Assembly (NCBI GenBank): GCA_024277795.1
Contig: JAJRUL010000158.1
Location: forward strand, 1-39,621
Origin: Candidatus Zixiibacteriota bacterium
GTDB taxonomy: Bacteria > Zixibacteria > MSB-5A5 > GN15 > FEB-12
Reading direction: 5' to 3'
Length of the DNA stretch: 39,621 bases
This document shows, piece after piece, positions 8,316-16,645 of this stretch. Each line of letters begins with the position of its first letter. Within the stretch, counting starts at the first letter, position 1. The notes beneath the pieces were generated by a model that was given only the letters and a program-made list of their open reading frames with translations, was not told the DNA's origin and did not search any database. The translations under genes and the position numbers were made by a program.

Positions 8316-8430
8316 GATAGTTGCGACGGGTCTTGCAAAGTTGCTTTAGCCACTTTATGTGACCTGTCGCCTTTTCTTTTATACGTTATTGTGTCAGTGT
8401 TGTCACAGGTCCGCAAGCGGACAATTCTGA
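8316..8430. repeat. Dispersed intergenic element, copy A (5'-truncated)
   Basis: Copy A carries the GCGACGGGTC (8323-8332) and GACCTGTCGC (8361-8370) arms with an inner AAAGT/ACTTT stem. It then has a diverged right half with a perfect GTCCGC-AA-GCGGAC hairpin (about 8408-8422). It lacks the TTGTTGAAAA left end seen in copies B and C. The whole gap 8027-8540 contains only hairpins and repeats; no gene is seen. Confidence 0.7.
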
Positions 8431-8540
8431 TTATTTTTTTGATTTACCTGTATAAATTGAGTTACTTCTGAAGCAAAAGTTCCGTATAAGAATAGACAAC
8501 TGAGAAGCATTTCCCTTTTGATAGGCAAGGCATTCGACGA

Positions 8541-9734
8541 ATGAGAAATTTTATTCCGCTTCTGTTTGCAACAATAGTGATGCTTTTCTTCGGTGGTATA
8601 GAACTATTATTACTACGGTTCCTGAATAAGAGTTGGTGGGAGAAAACCGCTGTTCGTAGAACTGCTTATCTTTTGCCTCTATTAGGAACGTTATCGGTCT
8701 TGCTATGGGGATTGAGTGAATACTATCAGATCAACTGGCTAACTTCAGCCTCGGCTATCTGGGCAATCGTCATGACTGTCATGTTGGTTGCTTTGATGGC
8801 ATCTCTCCCTCTATCAGGTGTTGTGCATTTCATGCGTTGGATAGCTGAGCGTTTCGATTCGAAGCGTCAAAGAGTAAACGGCGCAGTCAATGGAGAAAGA
8901 AGGATATTTCTCAAAGGAACAGCAGTTGCTCTCCCATTGATTACAACATCTACTGCCTTAGGCGGAGTAACTCGTGCTTTTGCAGGCGCGAGGGTCGAGA
9001 AGAAAAAGCTGTTCTTTGAACACCTGCCCAATGAATTCGATGGACTTCGTATTCTTCATCTCTCAGATATACATTTGCGTCATTATGTAACTCTAGGGGA
9101 TCTGGAAGAAACACTTTCGAAGGCATCTTCATTTTCTCCTGACATGATTGTTCTTACGGGCGACATTGCCGATGATACCAGTCTGCTTCCTGATGCGTTG
9201 GCTATGGTCGATCAACTCGGCGCGCAATACGGGTGCTTCGGTACTCTGGGGAACCATGAATACTTTCGTGGAGTAGCCAGAGTGAGGCAGGTATATGACC
9301 GATCACCAGTCAGACTTTTGGTAAATGAGGGACTTACTCTTCAATCGGGGACTGCATGCTTCTATCTTGGCGGTTTGGATGATCCGAGATTCCTTGGTGG
9401 AAATGGTCCCGAGTTTTACCAAAAAGGTATCGACAAGACATTAGCAGGAGCGGGCAACGATATATTTACACTCCTCTTGAGTCATAGACCTGATGCACTT
9501 GATTATGCATCATCGGTAGGGGTAGATATGACTCTTGCAGGGCATACGCATGGAGGTCAAGTCGGGTTTATGGGACGTTCAGCGTTTGAACAGATCTGGC
9601 CTCATCGCTATCTCTGGGGACATTATTACATAGGGAAATCACAGTTGTATACGTCATCGGGTATGGGGCATTGGTTTCCATTTCGACTTGGTTGTCCACC
9701 CGAAGCACCTCTTATCGAATTGAAAAAAGTCTGA
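8541..9734 (+). CDS. Membrane-anchored metallophosphoesterase (YaeI/YkuE-like)
   Basis: The protein has 397 residues. Three hydrophobic helices (about 4-25, 41-60, 70-98) are followed by a twin-arginine-like motif, RRIFLKG (R120-R121), and another hydrophobic stretch. The catalytic domain then carries all calcineurin-like metal motifs: LSDIHL (D176, H178), LTGDIAD, GNHE (N238-E240), SHRPD and AGHTHGGQ (H335, H337). Relatives (YkuE, YaeI, YkuE-like cell-wall enzymes) hydrolyse phosphodiesters such as UDP-diacylglucosamine, or act at the envelope. The domain is predicted to face the periplasm. The gene is monocistronic, with repeats upstream and a separate gene 219 bp downstream. The substrate is unknown. 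Confidence 0.88.
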   Translation: MRNFIPLLFATIVMLFFGGIELLLLRFLNKSWWEKTAVRRTAYLLPLLGTLSVLLWGLSEYYQINWLTSASAIWAIVMTVMLVALMASLPLSGVVHFMRWIAERFDSKRQRVNGAVNGERRIFLKGTAVALPLITTSTALGGVTRAFAGARVEKKKLFFEHLPNEFDGLRILHLSDIHLRHYVTLGDLEETLSKASSFSPDMIVLTGDIADDTSLLPDALAMVDQLGAQYGCFGTLGNHEYFRGVARVRQVYDRSPVRLLVNEGLTLQSGTACFYLGGLDDPRFLGGNGPEFYQKGIDKTLAGAGNDIFTLLLSHRPDALDYASSVGVDMTLAGHTHGGQVGFMGRSAFEQIWPHRYLWGHYYIGKSQLYTSSGMGHWFPFRLGCPPEAPLIELKKV

Positions 9735-9953
9735 TGCGACCAAATGTACCTCTGAATATCAGCTTTTTTCATAGGGGAAAAGTTGTTTTTTTTCTTCCTA
9801 AACTGAAAATTTTTCTTGCACAAATAATTCTAATACCTGTATTTCATAGGTGTAAGAGGGATGTTTATCGAATGATAAATATCAAAAGTGAATTTCAATG
9901 AACATAGAAACGCATAGCAGCATACACAAACCTTAACGTTAAAGGAGCAACAA

Positions 9954-10544
9954 ATGGCTGCGAAGAAGAAAACGGCGAAGAAAAAAGCGGCACCAAAAAA
10001 GAAAGCCGCCGCCAAGAAGAAGGTAACTAAGAAAGCCGCGGCTAAGAAGACCACTCGTAAGGCTGCGACAAAGAAGAAAACGACTCGTAAAGCTGCGACG
10101 AAGAAGAAGACCACTCGTAAGGCTGCGACAAAGAAAAAGACGACTCGCAAGGCCGCAACGAAAAAGAAAACGACTCGTAAAGCCGCGACGAAAAAGAAGA
10201 CTACTCGTAAAGCTGCAGCAAAAAAGACCACTCGTAAAGCGGCTACCAAGAGAAAAGTCACAAAGAAAAAAGTCGCAAAGAAGAAGGCTAAGAGAAAACC
10301 TAATGCCGCTTTTATGCGTCCGATGACTCTATCTGAATCATTGGGAGCGGTCGTTGGTAACAAGGCGATCCCGCGCACTGAAGTAACTAAGAAGTTGTGG
10401 CTCTATATCAAGAAGCACAAACTTCAAGACTCAGTGAATCGTCGCATGATCAATGCCGATGACAAATTGAAGAAGATCTTCGGTGGTAAGAAGAAAGTGT
10501 CTATGTTTGAGATGACCAAGTTGGTCTCCAAGCATATGAGCTAA
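9954..10544 (+). CDS. Histone H1-like lysine-rich protein with SWIB domain
   Basis: The protein has 196 residues. Residues 1-117 are almost only Lys, Ala, Thr and Arg. They include about seven tandem copies of a ten-residue unit, TTRKAATKKK, encoded by an approximately 30-bp DNA repeat between 10048 and 10255. The C-terminal 80 residues match a SWIB/MDM2 domain (RPMTLSESLGAVVG, LWLYIKKHKLQD, MINADDKLKKIFGGK, MFEMTKLVSKHM). The basic tail should bind DNA non-specifically, as H1 and chlamydial Hc do. SWIB is a eukaryote-like chromatin-remodelling fold also found in Chlamydiae and FCB bacteria. AAAGGAG lies seven bases before the ATG and a clean terminator follows. It is likely an abundant nucleoid protein. 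Confidence 0.9.
   Translation: MAAKKKTAKKKAAPKKKAAAKKKVTKKAAAKKTTRKAATKKKTTRKAATKKKTTRKAATKKKTTRKAATKKKTTRKAATKKKTTRKAAAKKTTRKAATKRKVTKKKVAKKKAKRKPNAAFMRPMTLSESLGAVVGNKAIPRTEVTKKLWLYIKKHKLQDSVNRRMINADDKLKKIFGGKKKVSMFEMTKLVSKHMS
10048..10255 (+). repeat. In-frame ~30-bp tandem repeat within H1-like gene
   Basis: Five near-identical 30-bp units (ACTCGTAAAGCTGCGACGAA... type) and two shorter ones code for TTRKAATKKK. Variation is mostly synonymous, as expected of repeats held in number by slippage and in sequence by selection. Unit number probably varies between strains. Confidence 0.85.
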
Positions 10545-10567
10545 TTCCTTACTCGCTTTCAAGCATG

Positions 10568-10597
10568 AAAGGGTCAACAGCATGTTGGCCCTTTTTC
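10568..10597 (+). terminator. Intrinsic terminator after H1-like/SWIB gene
   Basis: AAAGGGTCAACA pairs with TGTTGGCCCTTT (one G-U pair) around a three-base loop. TTTTT and C follow. Confidence 0.88.
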
Positions 10598-10713
10598 TTA
10601 TTCCTGCCAATTCTTCAGCCCAAAGATCAACTTGGCAGTGTCGTGATTGTCATTTATATTCCCCATCAAACAATACTCTATCTGTGTGAACAGTTATATA
10701 TATTGAGGTCAAT

Positions 10714-12822
10714 ATGTTTATAAGACGAACGATCTGCTTTGTGCTATCTATTGCATTAGTTTTTCCTTCACTCCTGATCGCAGGAGAGCCACCTGTTACA
10801 CGAGCCGATAATGTCATTGATACCTTGCATGGTGTCCCGATTGCAGACCCATATCGCTGGCTTGAAGATAACGAATCCGTGGAGGTCAAATCTTGGACAG
10901 ATGCTCAGAATAAATACTTCCAAGATTGGGTGACACAATTCCCAGGTAGAGAGAAACTCCAAAAGAAAATGAAGCACTTTTTATCATTTAGTACGTTTGG
11001 AACTCCTTTTCAGTATGGAAAATTCTATTTCCAAACTCGCCGTCAGGCGGGACAGAATCATTCTGTTTTATTTGTTACAAAAGGAAGCGGTAAGCCCGAA
11101 GTGCTGTTGGATCCCAATACTTTTTCTGAGGATGGCACAGTTGCTCTTGATTGGTGGTATCCGTCAACAGACGGTGCTTTCGTAGCGTTCGGAAAATCAT
11201 CATCAGGATCGGAGCGATCGACACTCTACATTATCAATTCTGAAACGAAAGAATTGTTAGCTGATACAATTCCATATACGCGTGCCGCTTCGATTGCATG
11301 GGTACCAAACAACAGAGGATTTTACTATACTCGTTTTGCTACTCCCGGTGAAGTACCTGAAGGGGATGAAGACTACTACCGTCGAGTTTACTATCATCAG
11401 ATAGGTGGGGGTTGGGAGGATGATCCGCTTGTCTTCGGAGAAGGACAGGATAAGGCGGCTTGGTGCTCTGTGGCACTGTCTCCAAACGGAAAGCATATGA
11501 TCGCATCGGTATTTTTAGGATGGTCGAAAATGTATCATTACTACAAAAGCCTTACCGATTTTTCATCTGAGTTTATCCCGCTTAATGAGAATCAGGAAGC
11601 GGCTTTTGATATTATTCCTCTCAACGACCGATTTATTATTCGTACCGATCAGAATGCACCGCGCTATCGTATTATGGTAGGTGCGTATGCTCATCCGACT
11701 TTTCAATATTGGCAGGAACTTATTCCTGAGCGAGAATCAACAATTGATGAATTTATCGTCGCAGGAAACAAGATAGTGACAAATTCACTCACAAATGCAT
11801 ACTCTACGGTTGAGGTTTTCTCATTGGAAGGAACTGGGCGTAAAGAAATAACTCTGCCTGCATTAGGCTCGGTACATGCAATTCATGGCGAGATCGATTC
11901 AGACTTGCTCTATCTGAACTTCTCTACATTTAATATGCCGACAACAATCTTTAGTTATAATCTGACAACAGGGGAATTGAAACAGATTGATCAGATCGAA
12001 GCAGGGATTGACATTGATGATATTGCGGTGCAACAGGTATGGTATTCCTCCAAAGATTCTACAAAAATACCGATGTTTGTTATTCATCGCAAAGGGATGC
12101 CTTTAGATGGTAATAACCCAACATATTTATATGGATATGGCGGTTTCAACTCAAATTCGACACCTTTTTTCTCTCGTACGATCGGTTATTTCCTCAGTCT
12201 TGGGGGAGTTTTTGCCTATCCCGCAATCAGAGGTGGAGGGGAGTTTGGAGAAATGTGGCATAAGGGCGGAATGCTAGCCAATAAGCAAAACTGCTTCGAT
12301 GATTTTATTTCGGCAGGGGAATACTTGATCGAAAAGGGATATACAAGCAAAGAGAGGCTCGTTATTTCTGGTGGTTCCAACGGTGGACTATTGATCGGCG
12401 CGGTAGTGACTCAACGACCTGATCTTTGTGTAGCGGCGGTCTGTTCGGTACCGTTGTTGGATATGATTCGGTACCATAAATTCCTGATAGCAGAACTTTG
12501 GATTCCTGAGTATGGTTCCTCTGATAATGCCGATCAATTCAAATATATCTATGCCTACTCACCATATCATCATGTTGTCAACGGAGTAAAATATCCTTCA
12601 GTATTGTTCAAAGCATCGGAGTCGGATGGTCGCGTTCACCCTCTTCATGCACGAAAAATGACTGCCATAATGCAAGCACGGACAGGCTCGAAAAACCCGA
12701 TTTTCCTCAGGTTGGAAACAAAAGCGGGACATGGTCAGGGAAAGCCAGTATCCAAGCGAATCGAGGAACTGGTGGATACGTGGAGTTACATTTATGATAT
12801 GCTTGGAGTTGAAATCAGATAG
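10714..12822 (+). CDS. Secreted prolyl oligopeptidase family serine peptidase
   Basis: The 702-residue S9A enzyme begins with a signal peptide (RRTICFVLSIALVFPSLLIAG). The mature part starts with the family segment VTRADNVIDTLHGVPIADPYRWLED. A seven-bladed propeller region (about 75-430) precedes the alpha/beta hydrolase domain. The catalytic triad is visible: S555 in SGGSNGGLL, D638 in SESDGRVHP and H673 in KAGHGQGKP. It cleaves short peptides after proline, here probably in the periplasm. GAGG lies seven bases before the ATG. The gene stands alone between the SWIB gene terminator and the DUF1015 promoter region. Confidence 0.96.
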   Translation: MFIRRTICFVLSIALVFPSLLIAGEPPVTRADNVIDTLHGVPIADPYRWLEDNESVEVKSWTDAQNKYFQDWVTQFPGREKLQKKMKHFLSFSTFGTPFQYGKFYFQTRRQAGQNHSVLFVTKGSGKPEVLLDPNTFSEDGTVALDWWYPSTDGAFVAFGKSSSGSERSTLYIINSETKELLADTIPYTRAASIAWVPNNRGFYYTRFATPGEVPEGDEDYYRRVYYHQIGGGWEDDPLVFGEGQDKAAWCSVALSPNGKHMIASVFLGWSKMYHYYKSLTDFSSEFIPLNENQEAAFDIIPLNDRFIIRTDQNAPRYRIMVGAYAHPTFQYWQELIPERESTIDEFIVAGNKIVTNSLTNAYSTVEVFSLEGTGRKEITLPALGSVHAIHGEIDSDLLYLNFSTFNMPTTIFSYNLTTGELKQIDQIEAGIDIDDIAVQQVWYSSKDSTKIPMFVIHRKGMPLDGNNPTYLYGYGGFNSNSTPFFSRTIGYFLSLGGVFAYPAIRGGGEFGEMWHKGGMLANKQNCFDDFISAGEYLIEKGYTSKERLVISGGSNGGLLIGAVVTQRPDLCVAAVCSVPLLDMIRYHKFLIAELWIPEYGSSDNADQFKYIYAYSPYHHVVNGVKYPSVLFKASESDGRVHPLHARKMTAIMQARTGSKNPIFLRLETKAGHGQGKPVSKRIEELVDTWSYIYDMLGVEIR

Positions 12823-12910
12823 GGAGAAGCAAGATATTTTTTAGGGACAACGGAGAGCAGGTGGTACTCAGTATGAGTATGTAATTTGTTGTCAAACTGT
12901 CCGAAATCTG

Positions 12911-12938
12911 TTGGTTTTTTTAGCTTAATCTGTATATT
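12911..12938 (+). promoter_or_regulatory. Candidate promoter of the DUF1015-serA-serC operon
   Basis: TTGGTT and TATATT are separated by 16 bp, ending about 37 bases before the DUF1015 start codon. The -10 is good and the -35 is partial. Confidence 0.35.
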
Positions 12939-12975
12939 TCCGCGTTGTGAAAATAGTCACATAACGGAGATATAT

Positions 12976-14220
12976 ATGTCTTTAATACGTCCATTTCGTG
13001 GTTTGCGACCCCACCCTGATTATGTCGCGGAGGTTGCATCTCCACCCTATGATGTGCTCTCAAGTGATGAAGCACGTGAATTAGTTAAGAGGAACCCGAA
13101 CTCTTTTCTGCGTGTGAATAAACCTGAAGTTGATTTTGAGCAGGGCGTATCTCTCTATAGTGATGAAATCTACTCAAGAGGGAAAGAAAATCTCGACAAC
13201 ATGATCAAACAACAGGTTATGTGTCAGGATAAGACAGATTGTTTCTACTTATACCGATTATCGTGGCGTGGAAAGAGTCAGACAGGATTGGTAGGACTTA
13301 CTTCAGTTGATGAATACAAGCAAGGGCTTATCAAAAAGCATGAGCATACACGACCTGAAAAAGTATCTGATCGTGCAGATCATATTGAAAAAGTTGGTGC
13401 ACAAGTCGGCCCTGTTTTCTCAATCTTCAGACAACAGGATGAGATAAAGTCACTTTTTGATGCAATTACTTTGCAGGTCCCTGAGTATGCTTTTGATGAT
13501 GATACTGCAGTGCGACATGAATTTTGGATTGTCAATGATGATGAGCAGATTGCAAGTGTGATATCGACTTTTGGTAAACTGCCCGCCATATATATTGCCG
13601 ACGGGCATCATCGGTCTGCAGCCGCAGCAGAAGTTGCGGATCGTATGCAGAAGAGGAATGCAAATCACACAGGAAATGAGTCGTACAACTATTTTCTCAA
13701 TGTTATATTTCCTGATGATCAACTTCGTATTCTTCCTTACAATCGAGTAGTAAGTGGTTTGAACGGGATGGATTGTGATGACCTTGCCAATGTTATTTCA
13801 AAAACATTTACCTTGACAAAGTCTGACAAACAGATTGTTCCATCCAAACAGTATCAATTTGGTGTGTACTGTAACAAACAGTGGTTCATTGCAGAGTCAA
13901 AAGAAGGTTCATTTGATAGTAATAGCCCTGCGGGTTCGATTGATTCGGCTGTATTGACAGCAAACTGGCTGGAGCCTTTACTTGGAATTGAAGACCTAAG
14001 GACGGATAAGAGAGTTGGTTTTATCGGTGGGATACGAGGTGTCGAAGAGTTAGTGAGGCTCGTTGATTCAGGCAGATATGATATTGCTTTCTCTCTCTAC
14101 CCAGTTTCTGTCGAACAATTGCTTTCAGTTGCCGATTCGAACGAGGTAATGCCTCCGAAATCAACATGGTTTGAACCAAAACTGCGAAGTGGAATGGTTG
14201 TAAACCTACTTGAAATATAA
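12976..14220 (+). CDS. DUF1015 family protein
   Basis: The protein has 414 residues from ATG 12976. This start is chosen because CGGAG lies upstream and the family begins exactly here with SLIRPFRGLRP. An open frame extends 30 codons further upstream, but that peptide looks non-coding. Family motifs visible are VASPPYDVLSSDEARE, HEHTRPEKVSDR and YIADGHHRSAAA. The molecular function of DUF1015 is not established. It is often encoded beside serA/serC, as here: serA starts 18 bases after its stop. A role in serine or phosphoserine metabolism is therefore inferred from context, for example a kinase- or phosphatase-like step complementing the absent serB. Confidence 0.88.
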   Translation: MSLIRPFRGLRPHPDYVAEVASPPYDVLSSDEARELVKRNPNSFLRVNKPEVDFEQGVSLYSDEIYSRGKENLDNMIKQQVMCQDKTDCFYLYRLSWRGKSQTGLVGLTSVDEYKQGLIKKHEHTRPEKVSDRADHIEKVGAQVGPVFSIFRQQDEIKSLFDAITLQVPEYAFDDDTAVRHEFWIVNDDEQIASVISTFGKLPAIYIADGHHRSAAAAEVADRMQKRNANHTGNESYNYFLNVIFPDDQLRILPYNRVVSGLNGMDCDDLANVISKTFTLTKSDKQIVPSKQYQFGVYCNKQWFIAESKEGSFDSNSPAGSIDSAVLTANWLEPLLGIEDLRTDKRVGFIGGIRGVEELVRLVDSGRYDIAFSLYPVSVEQLLSVADSNEVMPPKSTWFEPKLRSGMVVNLLEI

Positions 14221-14238
14221 GATGAAGGGACAGAGAAG

Positions 14239-15135
14239 ATGGTGATATTGATTTCGGATGCTTTTGATGACCAGCTCAATGAAACGCTCAAAGCGTTTGG
14301 AGAGGTGACTACCGATAAGAGCCGTCAGTCAGAAGCTGAGATTATTCTTATTCGCAGTAAAACGAAGGTTACTCGCGAGTATATTGATGCCTCTCCGAAT
14401 CTGAGGATGGTAATTCGAGGAGGAGTCGGGCTCGATAATGTTGATCAAGTGTATGCTTCTGAAAAGGGGATTATTGTAAAAAATACTGCAGAAGCCTCAA
14501 CAACAGCTGTTGCTGAATTGGCCTTTGCACTTATGATAGCTCTGCCGAATCATATTGCCCGTGCTGATCTTTCTATGAAAGAGGGGAAGTGGCTTAAAAA
14601 AGAACTGAAGAGGACTGAGTTATTTGGCAAAACGCTCGGGATTCTTGGCTTAGGTAGAATCGGGTTGGGAATGGCTCTTCGGGCCAGAGCGTTTTTTATG
14701 AATGTCGTGGGTTGGAACCCTCACATTCAAGGTTCTGAATTTGTAGAACTCTGCCCGACACTTGAAAATATGCTCAACAGGTCTGACTATGTTTCGATAC
14801 ATCTTCCATTGCAGGAGTCAACCAAAGGGATAATTAACAAAGAAACACTCAAGTCCTTCAAGCATGGTGCTTACCTGATCAATACTGGTCGTGGCGGTTG
14901 TATCGTTGAAGATGATGTTGTTGAAGCTCTCAAAAGCGGACAGTTGGCAGGTTATGCTACTGATGTTTGGAATACTGACCCTCCCGAGAATTCACCTTTG
15001 ATCAATGCTCCAAACTGCATATTTACTCCTCACATTGGTGCCTCTACAAAAGAGAATATGGGGCGGATCGGGAAAATTGTAGAACGACTAATAGGTAATT
15101 ATATAAACGAAATGCAAGAAAAGCCTGTATCTTGA
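14239..15135 (+). CDS. serA: D-3-phosphoglycerate dehydrogenase (short type)
   Basis: The 298-residue NAD-dependent 2-hydroxyacid dehydrogenase carries the dinucleotide loop GILGLGRIGLGMALRAR (about 134-150). Also present are the conserved HLPLQESTKGIINKE segment, NTGRGGCIVEDDV, and the catalytic His in FTPHIGAST (about H265). It lacks the C-terminal ACT/ASB regulatory domains of long SerA, so it would not be inhibited by serine through ACT. Its place between DUF1015 and serC argues that it oxidises 3-phosphoglycerate in serine synthesis rather than another hydroxyacid. The downstream gene starts 27 bases after the stop, with a GTGAGGGAAG ribosome site. Confidence 0.88.
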   Translation: MVILISDAFDDQLNETLKAFGEVTTDKSRQSEAEIILIRSKTKVTREYIDASPNLRMVIRGGVGLDNVDQVYASEKGIIVKNTAEASTTAVAELAFALMIALPNHIARADLSMKEGKWLKKELKRTELFGKTLGILGLGRIGLGMALRARAFFMNVVGWNPHIQGSEFVELCPTLENMLNRSDYVSIHLPLQESTKGIINKETLKSFKHGAYLINTGRGGCIVEDDVVEALKSGQLAGYATDVWNTDPPENSPLINAPNCIFTPHIGASTKENMGRIGKIVERLIGNYINEMQEKPVS

Positions 15136-15162
15136 ACAGCTTACAGATAGTGAGGGAAGAAG

Positions 15163-16248
15163 ATGTCTAAGAGAGTATGTAACTTTAATGCAGGGCCGAC
15201 GGGGATTCCTCTTGCAGTATTGAAAACCATTCAAGAAGAATTGCTCGACTATCGCGGTTCAGGAATGTCGATTATTGAAAGCTCACATCGTGCGGTAGAG
15301 TATGATGAAGTTAATGAAACAGCTATTTTATTGACGAAAGAGATATTTGGTCTAAATGACGACTATCATGTTTTGTTCATGACAGGTGGGGCCTCATCAC
15401 AGTTTGCATTCATCCCCCTCAATTTCCTTGCAGAGGGAAAGAGAGGCGTGTATATCGACACAGGGACGTGGTCAAGTAAAGCAATCAAAGAAGCAAAGAT
15501 CATTGGAGAAGCTCATGTTGCATATAGTGGCAAAGAGTCTGACTATTCACACATCCCTGGAGATGATGAATTGGATATTCCGTCTGATGCTACTTATCTG
15601 CATTATACATCAAATAATACAATCAAAGGTACCCAGTTTCATCGTCTGCCAGATTCAAAAGGATTACCATTGATATGCGATATGTCATCTGATATTGCCT
15701 CTCGAAAGCTCGACTTTACAAAGTTTTCGATGATTTATGCAGGTGCTCAGAAGAATATCGGACCTGCAGGGATGACTTTGGTTATTATGCACAAAGATAT
15801 GCTTGAGAAAGCAAATGATGATTTGCCGACAATGTTTAAGTATAAAACACATGCGGATTCAAAATCTCTCTATAACACACCTCCCGTTTTTGGTGTTTAT
15901 GTCTATAAGTTAGTTCTTGAGTGGATCAAGAGTCTTGGAGGTTTGGAAGGGATCGAAAAGATTAATATAGCCAAGAAAGAACGCATCTACCAGTTGATGG
16001 ACCTCTATCCTGATTACTATCGGGGCACAGCGGAATCGGAGAGCCGTTCATGGATGAATATCACAATGCGTTTGCCAAATGAAGAACTTGAAAAGAAGTT
16101 GATTAGTGAGGCTAAAACAGCAGGTTTTGTCGGGTTGAAAGGTCACCGCTCAGTTGGTGGTATCCGTGTTTCAACGTACAATGCGGTCAGTTTAGAGGCT
16201 GTTGAAAAACTAGCTGGGTTTTTGGAGGACTTTAAGAAGAACAACTAA
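15163..16248 (+). CDS. serC: Phosphoserine aminotransferase SerC
   Basis: The 361-residue PLP enzyme is of fold type I and converts 3-phosphohydroxypyruvate with glutamate to phosphoserine. It opens with the family motif NFNAGPTGIP. The GGASSQFAFIP loop binds PLP phosphate, and the Schiff-base lysine is K197 in YAGAQKNIGPAGM. HRSVGGIRVSTYNAV near the C-terminus is also typical. Length is normal. It is the third gene of the DUF1015-serA-serC operon. A weak hairpin (ACAGGGAG/CTCTCTGT) follows the stop. No serB phosphatase is present in the window. Confidence 0.96.
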   Translation: MSKRVCNFNAGPTGIPLAVLKTIQEELLDYRGSGMSIIESSHRAVEYDEVNETAILLTKEIFGLNDDYHVLFMTGGASSQFAFIPLNFLAEGKRGVYIDTGTWSSKAIKEAKIIGEAHVAYSGKESDYSHIPGDDELDIPSDATYLHYTSNNTIKGTQFHRLPDSKGLPLICDMSSDIASRKLDFTKFSMIYAGAQKNIGPAGMTLVIMHKDMLEKANDDLPTMFKYKTHADSKSLYNTPPVFGVYVYKLVLEWIKSLGGLEGIEKINIAKKERIYQLMDLYPDYYRGTAESESRSWMNITMRLPNEELEKKLISEAKTAGFVGLKGHRSVGGIRVSTYNAVSLEAVEKLAGFLEDFKKNN

Positions 16249-16249
16249 C

Positions 16250-16275
16250 ACAGGGAGTATACTCTCTCTGTTATT
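16250..16275 (+). terminator. Weak hairpin after serC
   Basis: ACAGGGAG pairs with CTCTCTGT (one G-U) around a six-base loop immediately after the stop codon. Only TATTGTATT follows, so termination may be leaky. Confidence 0.4.
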
Positions 16276-16299
16276 GTATTAAATTGGACTTTAAGGAGT

Positions 16300-16445
16300 T
16301 TGTTGAAAAAGTATCGCTAGATAGTAGCGACGGGTCTTACAAAGTGGATTAGGCTACGTTGTGTGACCTGTCGCCTTTGTCTGGTAAGTATTTACGTGTC
16401 AGGTCACAATTTGCAAGAGCAAATCAGACCGAACACAACGACTCA
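16300..16445. repeat. Dispersed intergenic element, copy B
   Basis: This is a full-length copy of about 146 bp. The left end is TTGTTGAAAA. Next comes a long stem with arms GCGACGGGTC (16327-16336) and GACCTGTCGC (16365-16374), then a second stem GTGTCAGGTC/GACCgaACAC (16396-16436) capped by TTTGC-AAGA-GCAAA, and the right end ACAACGACTCA. It lies between serC and the serine palmitoyltransferase gene. The rest of the 397-bp gap holds only a possible promoter. Confidence 0.75.
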
Positions 16446-16570
16446 GAAGGTTGATCAACGCTCCCTTAAATACGTAACCCGATTTATGAAGACTGTAGTT
16501 TTAAGGTAGACAGATAAAATGATACGGCCTTGAGTAGAACCATGTTTGTCGATTGTGTCATGTTCAAACC

Positions 16571-16599
16571 TTGACAAATTAACACAAAATGATTTCTAT
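16571..16599 (+). promoter_or_regulatory. Candidate promoter of serine palmitoyltransferase gene
   Basis: A perfect TTGACA -35 at 16571-16576 is followed after 17 bp by TTCTAT, a poor -10. It lies 47 bases before the start codon. Confidence 0.35.
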
Positions 16600-16645
16600 C
16601 TAGGCGTTGTCCACAGTACAATTATTACTCTAATAAGGAGCTGGT

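Noticed and set aside
9830-10378. Minus-strand frame of 182 codons rich in Val/Phe/Ala
   Set aside because: It is the reverse complement of the Lys/Ala repeat tail. Low-complexity DNA keeps the opposite strand open.
16540-16590. GTGTCATGTTCAAACC...ACACAA resembling the right-half repeat module
   Set aside because: Only the outer bases agree and the inner stem is absent; it is too degenerate to call a fifth copy.
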